Assembly (NCBI GenBank): GCA_003446295.1
Contig: DMBB01000333.1
Span: 1 to 7,701, forward strand
Origin: Erysipelotrichaceae bacterium
Lineage (GTDB): Bacteria; Bacillota_I; Bacilli_A; Erysipelotrichales; Erysipelotrichaceae
Length of the DNA: 7,701 bases
Reading direction: 5' to 3'
Translations under genes and position numbers: made by a program
Shown here: positions 1 to 6,544 of the stretch, one piece after another
Layout: each line of letters opens with the position of its first letter
Numbering within the stretch: position 1 is the stretch's first letter
Notes under the pieces: generated by a model
What the model saw: only the letters and a program-made list of their open reading frames with translations
What the model was told of the DNA's origin: nothing
Database searches by the model: none

Positions 1-1
1 A

Positions 2-139
2 GTCCCCGGTTATCCCGGACTGACAAGCAGAAGTTCTTTCCCTGATCTGTATCTTGAAGCAAAACAGAAGGCACTCCATCTGATGAAGGAGCGCAAACAC
101 GAAGACTTTGACCGCAGTTTTGACGGCCGTCCGATCTGA
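2..139 (+). CDS. C-terminal end of an unidentified protein (cut by left edge)
   Basis: The frame beginning at base 2 is open from the window edge for 45 codons and stops at TGA 137-139. It ends eight bases before a strong intrinsic terminator, which is good evidence that this is the true 3' end of a gene. The visible tail starts VPGYPGLTSRSSFPDLYLE and ends in DRSFDGRPI. It is charged, has no membrane segment, and contains a helical-looking stretch rich in Lys, Glu and Arg. I do not recognise the family from this fragment and assign no function. The other two forward frames are interrupted by stops over the same stretch. Confidence 0.7.
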   Translation, partial: VPGYPGLTSRSSFPDLYLEAKQKALHLMKERKHEDFDRSFDGRPI

Positions 140-146
140 TATTCTC

Positions 147-183
147 AAAGGCTATGATCGCTGAAAAGCTGTCATAGCCTTTT
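147..183 (+). terminator. Intrinsic terminator of the left-edge gene
   Basis: A perfect 11-bp inverted repeat pairs AAAGGCTATGA (147-157) with TCATAGCCTTT (172-182). Inside it, GCT 160-162 pairs with AGC 167-169 across a GAAA tetraloop (163-166), so the RNA would be a long hairpin with a small internal mismatch and a GNRA cap. The U tail is short (TTTT 180-183) and partly inside the stem. It lies eight bases after the stop of the left-edge gene. Confidence 0.85.
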
Positions 184-231
184 GCGTTCTGCCCATTGCA
201 AAAAAAGACGATCCGCAGAAATTCATATCCA

Positions 232-309
232 ATGGATCACTCAGTTATATCGCTTCTGGCTGCTGTCGCTGCTCTGGGGGTATTCAATCTCGGCGGAATA
301 TTCTATTGA
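232..309 (+). CDS. Possible 25-residue hydrophobic peptide
   Basis: A short frame starts at ATG 232-234 and ends at TGA 307-309. Its product begins MDHSVISLLAAV and ends FNLGGIFY. Almost the whole length is one hydrophobic segment rich in Ala, Leu, Val and Ile, long enough for a single membrane helix. The frame stays open upstream, and a TTG at 196-198 would give 37 residues, adding a basic stretch (KKTIRR) before the helix, a typical membrane-peptide layout. The stretch lies alone between two plus-strand terminators (147-183 and 335-358), which fits a small independent transcript. Against it, I see no convincing Shine-Dalgarno sequence before either start and only a poor promoter match (TTGCAA at 196-201). 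I do not recognise the family. It could equally be chance coding in a 3' region. Confidence 0.3.
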   Translation: MDHSVISLLAAVAALGVFNLGGIFY

Positions 310-334
310 ATGATTTTCTCCTCATATGATTCAC

Positions 335-358
335 AAGGGCTGTTCCATCAGCCCTTTT
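335..358 (+). terminator. Second plus-strand intrinsic terminator
   Basis: AAGGGCTG (335-342) pairs perfectly with CAGCCCTT (349-356) across a six-base loop, followed by TTTT (355-358). It lies about 150 bases after the first terminator and 26 bases after the stop of the possible small peptide. It is either a back-up terminator for the left-edge gene or the end of a separate short transcript. Confidence 0.75.
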
Positions 359-371
359 AATATGCAGAGTC

Positions 372-402
372 AAAAAACAACCATGCAGATATACATGGTT
401 GT
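372..402 (-). terminator. Intrinsic terminator of the pyrophosphatase-like gene
   Basis: On the minus strand ACAACCATG and CATGGTTGT form a perfect 9-bp stem (plus-strand positions 394-402 and 377-385) with an eight-base loop. A run of T follows (the A run 372-377 on the plus strand). It starts ten bases after the stop codon of the minus-strand gene at 412-792, which is classic placement and orientation. Confidence 0.88.
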
Positions 403-411
403 CTTGCTTTA

Positions 412-792
412 TCAGTTGTCTGTTAATCCCCAGCCGGGTATCTGTGATCCTCTTCTGATCAGGACTGTTTTCTGATAGTCTGTCTGATTCAGGAATCTCA
501 GGACAGCATCTGTTTCTTCTTCCGTGCATCCGGCAAGGATCTTTACATCCAGTGTTTTCTGGAGAATATCCGCTGCCACAACAAGTCCCGTGATAAGCGT
601 GCGGGAGCCGCTTCCAAGATATACCGAAACTTCAGGTGTTACGTCAACCAGGCGGCCATAATCGACAGGATAAACCAGATTTTTGAACTGCGGATGTGTT
701 TCCCCTTTCTTTCTGCTGTTCTTCAGATCACTGGATAAAAACAGTGTGTCCACTTTCTGCCAAAAATAGGCATTGTTCTCATATTCTGCCAT
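412..792 (-). CDS. Small inorganic-pyrophosphatase-like protein, probably without class I catalysis
   Basis: This 126-residue soluble protein resembles the short (about 120-residue) proteins that Bacillota genomes annotate as inorganic pyrophosphatase. The shared features I recognise are HP at 33-34, YPVDYG at 41-46, LAGCTEEE at 86-93 and the LIRR block at 111-114. Only the YPVDYG block recalls true class I pyrophosphatases (YPxNYG). The aspartate cluster DxDPxD that holds the catalytic metals is absent. Where relatives commonly keep an EIDVW-like stretch, this protein has EVSVY (54-58), losing even the single Asp. Pyrophosphate hydrolysis is therefore doubtful, and a binding or different hydrolytic role is possible. 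The start at 792 is supported by AGAAAGGT (complement of 798-805) seven bases upstream. The gene has its own promoter and terminator, so it is probably monocistronic. Confidence 0.85.
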   Translation of the reverse strand: MAEYENNAYFWQKVDTLFLSSDLKNSRKKGETHPQFKNLVYPVDYGRLVDVTPEVSVYLGSGSRTLITGLVVAADILQKTLDVKILAGCTEEETDAVLRFLNQTDYQKTVLIRRGSQIPGWGLTDN

Positions 793-828
793 AATTTACC
801 TTTCTGCTAATACCTGCAAACTATCTAG

Positions 829-857
829 ATTGTACACAAATAAACGACTTCAGTAAA
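829..857 (-). promoter_or_regulatory. Sigma-A-type promoter of the pyrophosphatase-like gene
   Basis: On the minus strand a -35 box TTTACT (complement of 852-857) and a -10 box TACAAT (complement of 829-834) are separated by exactly 17 bases. Transcription would start near 822, leaving a leader of about 30 bases with the ribosome site at 798-805. The same TTTACT-N17 arrangement recurs upstream of degV. A perfect dyad (863-888) ends five bases upstream of the -35 box. Confidence 0.65.
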
Positions 858-862
858 CCGAA

Positions 863-888
863 TCTGAAACAAACATTTTTGTTTCAGA
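863..888. repeat. Perfect 11-bp dyad, candidate operator or weak terminator
   Basis: TCTGAAACAAA (863-873) is the exact reverse complement of TTTGTTTCAGA (878-888), with a four-base gap CATT. It lies between the stop of the dehydrogenase gene (925) and the promoter of the pyrophosphatase-like gene, both on the minus strand. It lacks a U tract on either side, which argues against a standard terminator. Its centre would sit near -53 of the downstream promoter, a position suited to a regulator site. Both roles remain possible. Confidence 0.6.
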
Positions 889-901
889 ACATTATTTGTT
901 A

Positions 902-926
902 AAAAATGCCGGATTGTTACATTTTT
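902..926 (-). terminator. Weak candidate terminator of the dehydrogenase operon
   Basis: On the minus strand AAAAATG and CATTTTT can pair over seven bases across an 11-base loop, ending in a run of T. The stem overlaps the stop codon of the dehydrogenase gene and contains only one G:C pair, so it would be weak. I list it because no stronger terminator follows the operon. The dyad at 863-888 is the alternative. Confidence 0.3.
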
Positions 927-1869
927 ACAGAATTGTATTTTTCTGTTCTCCTGCCATCCATGCAGACAGGTTGTCAAACACGATCTCTGCGCGTTCTTCC
1001 AGTGCTTCCCTGGTCGCAAATCCGATATGCGGCGTCAGAAGTGTCGCAGGTGCTTCGGTAATCGGGTCATTGATCAGAGGCGGTTCTGTCTCAAAGACAT
1101 CCAGGCATGCGCCGGCGATCTTCTTCTCTCTCAATGCTTCGATCAGTGCTTCCTGATCAACAACAGGACCTCTTGCCAGATTGACAAGGATCGCATTGTT
1201 CTTCATCAGAGCGATCTGTTCTTTTCCGATCAGGCCTTTTGTTTCATCATTCAGCGGGCAGTGCAGCAGAACGATATCAGATCTCTCAAGAAGACTGTTC
1301 AGATCTGTCAGTTCAACATATGCAGGAATGTCATCGGAAGGATGCTTCTTGTTTGCCAGGATATCTGCGCCGAATGCATGGAACAGTTCTGCACTCCTTC
1401 TGCCGATCGCACCGTATCCGACGATACCGACTGTTTTTCCCTTGATCTCAATTCCGATCAGGCCTGTCTTATCCAGACCCATTCTGCAGCGCTCTTCTGT
1501 TTCTCTCAGCTTTCTGTATACGGAAAGGACCATGCCGACGCCAAGCTCTGCAACTGCTTCCGTGGAATAACCTGCAGCGTTGCTGACGGCAATTTCTCTC
1601 TCTTTTGCTGTGTCGATCGCCACATGATTGACGCCGGTAAATGCAATGTCGATAAACCTCAGGTTTTCTGCAGCTTCGATTACTTCTGCTTCCAGAGGCA
1701 TGTTTGCAAGAATAACGGCATCCGCATCACGGATCTCCTTCTTCTTTTTGCCGACGTCGTTTGTTTTGTCGTATTGAACGAATTCAACACACTGTGCTTC
1801 GAACGGTTCTTTCAGAGTTTGGAGCTTCTGTTCGGAAACTCCCAGTGATTCCATAATTACAACTTTCAT
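925..1869 (-). CDS. D-2-hydroxyacid dehydrogenase, NAD(P)-dependent
   Basis: At 314 residues this has the full length and order of the D-isomer 2-hydroxyacid dehydrogenase family (phosphoglycerate, glycerate/hydroxypyruvate and D-lactate dehydrogenases), cytosolic enzymes that interconvert 2-oxoacids and D-2-hydroxyacids. The central Rossmann domain carries GYGAIG at 151-156. The family signature NLARGPVVDQEALIEAL begins at 230. The expected catalytic trio is present: Arg233, Glu262 in DVFETEP, and His281 in TPHIGFAT. The exact substrate cannot be read from sequence. Downstream of the glycine motif the segment ILANKKH (170-176) has Asn and Lys where NAD-specific members usually have Asp, so NADP use is a reasonable inference. 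The start is well supported by AGGAGG (complement of 1875-1880), five bases before ATG. The gene begins 18 bases after the exonuclease stop and is probably the last gene of that operon. Confidence 0.93.
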   Translation of the reverse strand: MKVVIMESLGVSEQKLQTLKEPFEAQCVEFVQYDKTNDVGKKKKEIRDADAVILANMPLEAEVIEAAENLRFIDIAFTGVNHVAIDTAKEREIAVSNAAGYSTEAVAELGVGMVLSVYRKLRETEERCRMGLDKTGLIGIEIKGKTVGIVGYGAIGRRSAELFHAFGADILANKKHPSDDIPAYVELTDLNSLLERSDIVLLHCPLNDETKGLIGKEQIALMKNNAILVNLARGPVVDQEALIEALREKKIAGACLDVFETEPPLINDPITEAPATLLTPHIGFATREALEERAEIVFDNLSAWMAGEQKNTIL

Positions 1870-1887
1870 AATCTCCTCCTCAGTATA

Positions 1888-2451
1888 TTAAGGTCTCAGT
1901 TCACGAATTCTGACATGTGCTTTGTTCAGCAGTTCTTCAATATCATAGATGCCGCTTTTTTCCATGACTCTGACAACGATCATCAGGCAGCCCATTGCGT
2001 CACTTGCGGCATTGTGGTGATTCAGTTCAATATGCAGAGCGTCACACATATCATTCAGCCTGTGATGAGGCATGTTTGTAAACAGTCTTCTCGAAAGCTC
2101 GACTGTATCGAAGTATCTGAGATGAGGCACTTTGATGCCGCAGTTGATGCATGCGGCTTTCAGACATCCCATATCAAACGACGCATTATGCGCAACGACC
2201 AGAGCGCCTTCCATTTCTTCATACATATGCCGGTAGACCGTTTCAAAATCAGGCGCATCCAGGACGTCCCTGGGACGGATCCCATGGATCCTGATATTCC
2301 AGGGGTCAAAATAAAACACGTCTTCTTCCGGCCGGATCAGTGAATAATAGCGCTCCTCAACAGCGCCGTCTTCATATGAGGATATGCCAACCGAGCATAC
2401 ACTTGCAGGATTGCGGTTGGCTGTTTCAAAATCAATTGCTGCGATCTTCAT
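1888..2451 (-). CDS. DEDDh 3'-5' exonuclease, DnaQ/epsilon-like
   Basis: This 187-residue protein is a single exonuclease domain of the DnaQ-like superfamily, which removes nucleotides from 3' ends using two metal ions. All five DEDDh residues are visible: Asp7 and Glu9 in AIDFET, Asp93 in AHNASFDM, and His146 and Asp151 in HNAASDA. No polymerase, helicase or BRCT domain is attached, so it is more likely a stand-alone exonuclease (proofreading partner, repair or RNA trimming) than the replicative PolC proofreading domain, which is built into a large polymerase in these bacteria. Its ATG overlaps the TGA of the ArsR-type gene by four bases (ATGA, 2448-2451), which implies translational coupling. 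A GGAG sits about ten bases upstream, inside that gene. The DNA or RNA target is unknown. Confidence 0.92.
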   Translation of the reverse strand: MKIAAIDFETANRNPASVCSVGISSYEDGAVEERYYSLIRPEEDVFYFDPWNIRIHGIRPRDVLDAPDFETVYRHMYEEMEGALVVAHNASFDMGCLKAACINCGIKVPHLRYFDTVELSRRLFTNMPHHRLNDMCDALHIELNHHNAASDAMGCLMIVVRVMEKSGIYDIEELLNKAHVRIRELRP

Positions 2452-2777
2452 TCACGTATATGCTCCAGTGCCATTTTATAGATATTCTCAATATGCTCAT
2501 CAGCCATTGAATAATAGACCTGTTTGCCGATCTTCCTCGACCTGACCAGTTTGGTCTTCTTCAGGCTCGCCAGCTGGTGACTGATCGCGGAAGCAGACAT
2601 TTCAAGCAGATAGGAAAGATCCGTCACGCACAGTTCATGCGTGAACAATGCATTCATGATCTTCAGTCTTGTACTGTCGGAAAACATATTGAAAATAATG
2701 GAAAGATCATCGTATTCCGACTCATTCAGCATCTGTTCCCGGCATCTTTCAACCTGTTCGGCATCGATCAGCTTCAT
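2448..2777 (-). CDS. ArsR/SmtB-family metal-sensing repressor with alpha-5 zinc site
   Basis: At 109 residues this is a standard winged-helix ArsR/SmtB protein. The core runs from FSDSTRLKIMNAL (about 32-44) through the recognition helix SASAISHQLASL (61-72) to the wing at RKIGKQVYYS (81-90). The C-terminal helix carries Asp93, His95, His106 and Glu109 with the D-x-H-x10-H-x2-E spacing of the SmtB/CzrA zinc site. The alpha-3 region ELCVTDL has one Cys (50) where CadC has two, and the N-terminus has only Cys12, so the CadC-type cadmium/lead site is incomplete. A zinc-responsive, DNA-releasing repressor is the best inference. No efflux pump is adjacent. The gene overlaps both neighbours by ATGA and has an AAGGAAGG ribosome site before its ATG. 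It probably represses its own operon. Confidence 0.92.
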   Translation of the reverse strand: MKLIDAEQVERCREQMLNESEYDDLSIIFNMFSDSTRLKIMNALFTHELCVTDLSYLLEMSASAISHQLASLKKTKLVRSRKIGKQVYYSMADEHIENIYKMALEHIRE

Positions 2778-3235
2778 ATCTTACCTTCCTTAATTCTGAC
2801 ATTTTTGATCTCTTTATTCGGCGCATACATATTCAAATATTTCGCGACTCTGCGCTTGGAATACAGTTCTATGATCTGCATACTGCCATCCACCATCGTG
2901 ATCGTCAGATTATCATTTGCCGGGTGCCATTCATACTGCCAGTTTACGATCTCATCCCAATAGATCATCGTGCATTCCGTGCGGTCGATGCAGTTATTGA
3001 GGATCATGAATTTGGGATTGAATACAACAAGAACCCGGTCAGGCAGCAGCACAAGACAGAACAATGCAAACATGATCATACTCATGCCGATCACCTGCCA
3101 TACCGAGCCGGTAAACAGGAGTCCGGCCCCTGCTCCGAGCATGATCGACAAAGCTGTGACAGGCTTCACCCTGATATAATGAACAGGAGGTTCCTGCTGA
3201 GGTATATTCTTGATTTTAATGACCTGTGATCTCAT
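2774..3235 (-). CDS. Two-helix membrane protein with cytosolic PH-like beta domain
   Basis: This 153-residue protein has a short polar N-terminus, two closely spaced hydrophobic helices at about 26-44 and 46-64, and a C-terminal domain from about 66. That domain alternates beta strands (RVLVVFN, LTITMVDG, MQIIELYS) and ends in a basic helix (SKRRVAKYLNMY), the layout of small bacterial PH-like, YcxB-type membrane proteins. This assignment rests on layout, not a diagnostic motif. With two adjacent helices both ends should be cytosolic. It is the first gene of the operon and its TGA overlaps the ArsR-type start (ATGA, 2774-2777). There is no Shine-Dalgarno sequence. A promoter -10 box lies six bases before the ATG, suggesting a leaderless start. 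The next in-frame Met (32) lies inside the first helix, so the ATG at 3235 is preferred. Function unknown. Confidence 0.8.
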   Translation of the reverse strand: MRSQVIKIKNIPQQEPPVHYIRVKPVTALSIMLGAGAGLLFTGSVWQVIGMSMIMFALFCLVLLPDRVLVVFNPKFMILNNCIDRTECTMIYWDEIVNWQYEWHPANDNLTITMVDGSMQIIELYSKRRVAKYLNMYAPNKEIKNVRIKEGKI

Positions 3236-3241
3236 AAAGGT

Positions 3242-3250
3242 ATTATATCA
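3242..3250 (-). promoter_or_regulatory. Extended -10 promoter giving a leaderless operon mRNA
   Basis: The minus strand reads TGATATAAT (complement of 3242-3250), a perfect -10 box with the TGn extension. No good -35 box lies 16-18 bases upstream, which extended -10 promoters tolerate. Only six bases separate TATAAT from the ATG at 3235, so the usual start distance puts +1 on the A of the start codon or within a base or two of it. Confidence 0.7.
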
Positions 3251-3255
3251 CCGTT

Positions 3256-4433
<1,178 letters not shown>

Positions 4434-4476
4434 AACCTGCTGATATTCCAAGTGTCTTGATTTAATGGCCAAACAG

Positions 4477-4505
4477 TTTACTTCCTGTCATGCACCTGTT
4501 AGAAT
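4477..4505 (+). promoter_or_regulatory. Promoter of degV, extended -10
   Basis: TTTACT (4477-4482) and TAGAAT (4500-4505) are separated by 17 bases, and TGT (4497-4499) immediately before the -10 gives a TGn extension. Transcription would start near 4512, just upstream of the AAGGAG ribosome site (4519-4524). The 98-base gap after tgt and this promoter suggest degV can be transcribed independently, though read-through from tgt is likely since no terminator separates them. Confidence 0.65.
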
Positions 4506-4531
4506 AACAAGCGATTGCAAGGAGAAATACT

Positions 4532-5416
4532 ATGCGTGAATACATACTCGCAACAGCATCTACTGCAGATCTGAGTCCGGAATATATGAAGGAACATAAC
4601 ATTCCTTTCATTCCATATACATTTACGATCGGCGATAAGGTATTTGTGGACGATTGTACCGAAGAAACCAAAGCAATGATCTACCGTGAGATGAGAAACG
4701 GAAAGATCGTCGGAACGTCCGCAATTACAGAATATGCTTATTATGAGTTTTTCAAACAACTGATGACAACAGGAAAAGATGTCATCTATGTAGATATGTC
4801 AAGAGCGATCTCTTCCTCCATACAGCATGCTGAAATGGCTGCCAATCGGATCAGGAAAGAGTTCAGCGATCAGCGTTTCTATTTCCTGGACAGTTTCTGC
4901 ATTACAGGCGGTCTGAATCTGTTTTTCAAACAGCTGGTCCGCCGTCACGAAGAAGGAGCTTCCTATGAAGAGCTCATCGAATGGGGTGAAGCTCATAAGC
5001 GTGAATACATCCATCGCTTCACGGTAGATGATCTGTCATGGCTCAGACGCGGAGGAAGACTTTCCAACGCCTCTGCCATTATCGGTACACTGCTGTCCAT
5101 CAAGCCTGAGATCTACGTAACGAATGACGGCAAACTGGTCTCCTACAGTACCAAGCATGGCAGAAAGAAAGTGATCCATGCTCTGGTCGATTCCATGAAA
5201 GAGGATCTTGCGGATTACTCTGCAGATGAGGAGATCACAGTCATGCATACCGATACGCTGAAGGATGTTGAATGGCTGATCGGACTGATCAGGGAAACAT
5301 ATCCGCAGCTGAAGGATGCAGAGATCACCGTCACAACGCTTGGTCCTACGATCGCCGCACATGTCGGTCCGGGATTCATGGCTGTTGTATACCACGGCAC
5401 ACAAAGAATTATGTAA
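4532..5416 (+). CDS. DegV family fatty-acid-binding protein (FakB-like)
   Basis: This 294-residue cytosolic protein matches the DegV family, whose studied members (FakB) hold a fatty acid for phosphorylation by the kinase FakA before entry into phospholipid synthesis. Visible family blocks are the N-terminal TASTADLS (8-15, usually TDSxADLP, so Ala9 replaces the usual Asp), GTSAITEYAYY (61-71), the Ser-rich SRAISSS (90-96), and the long conserved block from DDLSWLRRGGRLSN (166-179) through IKPEIYVTNDGKL. The C-terminal GPTIAAHVGPG (271-281) carries His277. No fakA gene is nearby, which is common because genomes carry several scattered degV paralogues. Ligand chain type cannot be read from sequence. 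The start has AAGGAG seven bases upstream. The stop codon overlaps the stem of a terminator, so this gene ends its transcript. Confidence 0.94.
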   Translation: MREYILATASTADLSPEYMKEHNIPFIPYTFTIGDKVFVDDCTEETKAMIYREMRNGKIVGTSAITEYAYYEFFKQLMTTGKDVIYVDMSRAISSSIQHAEMAANRIRKEFSDQRFYFLDSFCITGGLNLFFKQLVRRHEEGASYEELIEWGEAHKREYIHRFTVDDLSWLRRGGRLSNASAIIGTLLSIKPEIYVTNDGKLVSYSTKHGRKKVIHALVDSMKEDLADYSADEEITVMHTDTLKDVEWLIGLIRETYPQLKDAEITVTTLGPTIAAHVGPGFMAVVYHGTQRIM

Positions 5417-5439
5417 GTCACTGGAAACAGTGGCTTTTT
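5416..5439 (+). terminator. Intrinsic terminator of degV
   Basis: An eight-pair stem runs from AGTCACTG (5416-5423) to CAGTGGCT (5428-5435), with one G:U pair and a GAAA tetraloop (5424-5427). It is followed by TTTTT (5435-5439). The first base of the stem is the last base of the degV stop codon, so the stop and the terminator are fused. Confidence 0.85.
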
Positions 5440-5458
5440 ATAAAGAATCGATTACAAT
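5430..5458 (+). promoter_or_regulatory. Candidate promoter of the acyltransferase gene
   Basis: TACAAT at 5453-5458 is a good -10 box. At 17-base spacing the -35 position reads GTGGCT (5430-5435), only three of six matches and lying inside the degV terminator stem. A promoter is expected here because the terminator separates this gene from degV, but the -35 support is weak. Confidence 0.4.
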
Positions 5459-5479
5459 GATAAACATATCGAGGAAATT

Positions 5480-6496
5480 ATGCGGAATATCAAATATAAA
5501 GATCTTTTTCAGTACCGGAGTGTCTGGATGGGCTTTGCGATCATCTGGATCATGATCTATCACTCTGAACTGATCGTAGAAAACAGACTGCTCTGGATGA
5601 TCAAGAACGTTGGTTACTGCGGTGTCGACCTGTTCTTCTTCGCATCAGGGATTGGCTGTTATTACTCTTATCAGCGTTTAAAAGATCCCTATGCATTTAT
5701 GAAGCGCAGGATCGTGCGCATCATTCCTGCTTACTGGATCTTTCTGACAGTACTGTGCCTGACGCGGCTTGCGGCCGGTACCCTCAGACCCGGCACTGTG
5801 ATCGGCGATTATCTGTGTCTGGAATACTTTGTCGATCCGGAACTGGATCTTGCATTCAACTGGTACATGGGATCCATATGGGTCATGTACCTGCTGGTAC
5901 CATATTTCTGGCAGCTGATCGAAAAGCACAAGCAGAAGAGCCTGCTGATCATACCGCTTCTTCTGCTTGCATCGACCGTCTTCTGGCATCAGACACATTT
6001 TATCCTGACTGCCACAAGAGTCCCGATCTTCTTTATCGGCATGTATTATGAACACCTGGCTCTGGAAGAGCAGGAAATGACCGGCAAGGACTATCTGAAG
6101 CTGCTGGTTATGGCAGCCATCGGATTCGGCATCCTGGTTCCTTCCAGGCTGCTGATCACAGACAATGACATCATGTGGGGATGCGGCGTTCTGTTCTACC
6201 CGTTCATTCTGATGACGCCTTTCATCTGCATTACCCTATCGCTGATATGCCGGATCAAAAACCCTGTCATACAGGGGATCCGGAAAATACTTGCACTGGC
6301 AGGCAGATATTCATTCGAACTGTATCTGGTGCATCATCTGATCTTTGAACTTGCCGGCAGATATTTCAGAGGCACGCCCCTGTTTGTGACGACATGGTTC
6401 TGGTTCGTTCTGTATCTGGCGGCCGCACCTGCTGCATGGCTGCTGAACAGATGTGTTGTTATCGTGAACCGCCTGTTTCAAAGGAAAACAGCCTGA
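5480..6496 (+). CDS. Acyltransferase-3 family integral membrane protein
   Basis: This 338-residue protein is hydrophobic throughout, with about ten predicted membrane helices, as in the acyltransferase-3 (OafA/OatA/WecH-like) family that acetylates or otherwise acylates sugars of cell-wall polymers, exopolysaccharide or lipids. Family marks are Arg13 ahead of helix 1, His28 in MIYHSE (the likely catalytic His), GVDLFFFASG at 48-57, the basic loop MKRRIVRIIPAYW (74-86) with Arg76, Arg77 and Arg80, and a late YSFELYLVHH block (277-286). There is no fused extracellular SGNH domain. The acceptor cannot be inferred because no polysaccharide or peptidoglycan genes flank it. The start at 5480 has GAGGA four to eight bases upstream. 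An earlier ATG at 5458 is in another frame. Expression is probably from its own promoter, and the gene ends at a bidirectional terminator. Confidence 0.9.
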   Translation: MRNIKYKDLFQYRSVWMGFAIIWIMIYHSELIVENRLLWMIKNVGYCGVDLFFFASGIGCYYSYQRLKDPYAFMKRRIVRIIPAYWIFLTVLCLTRLAAGTLRPGTVIGDYLCLEYFVDPELDLAFNWYMGSIWVMYLLVPYFWQLIEKHKQKSLLIIPLLLLASTVFWHQTHFILTATRVPIFFIGMYYEHLALEEQEMTGKDYLKLLVMAAIGFGILVPSRLLITDNDIMWGCGVLFYPFILMTPFICITLSLICRIKNPVIQGIRKILALAGRYSFELYLVHHLIFELAGRYFRGTPLFVTTWFWFVLYLAAAPAAWLLNRCVVIVNRLFQRKTA

Positions 6497-6503
6497 ATCA
6501 CTG

Positions 6504-6531
6504 AAAAAGGCATGATCAGCGTCATGCCTTT
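6504..6531. terminator. Bidirectional terminator between convergent genes
   Basis: AAAGGCATGA (6506-6515) pairs perfectly with TCATGCCTTT (6522-6531) over ten bases with a six-base loop. On the minus strand the stem is followed by a T run (the A run 6504-6508), making a strong end for the carboxypeptidase gene. On the plus strand the T run is only three bases and within the stem, so termination of the acyltransferase transcript is weaker. It sits in the 48-base gap between two converging stop codons. Confidence 0.85.
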
Positions 6532-6544
6532 CATTGTCCCTGTT

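Noticed and set aside
284..529. Minus-strand open frame overlapping the end of the pyrophosphatase-like gene
   Set aside because: It runs through the minus-strand terminator hairpin and overlaps a better supported gene in another frame. The product is basic and featureless.
1027..1848. Long (273-codon) plus-strand open frame opposite the dehydrogenase gene
   Set aside because: It lies wholly antisense to a gene with all family motifs and a strong ribosome site. Its product is Cys- and Phe-rich with no recognisable domain, typical of a shadow frame.
5458..5555. ORF beginning at ATG 5458 upstream of the acyltransferase gene
   Set aside because: It starts inside the -10 box, runs out of frame into the acyltransferase gene, and has no domain or ribosome site. 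The 5480 frame carries all family motifs.
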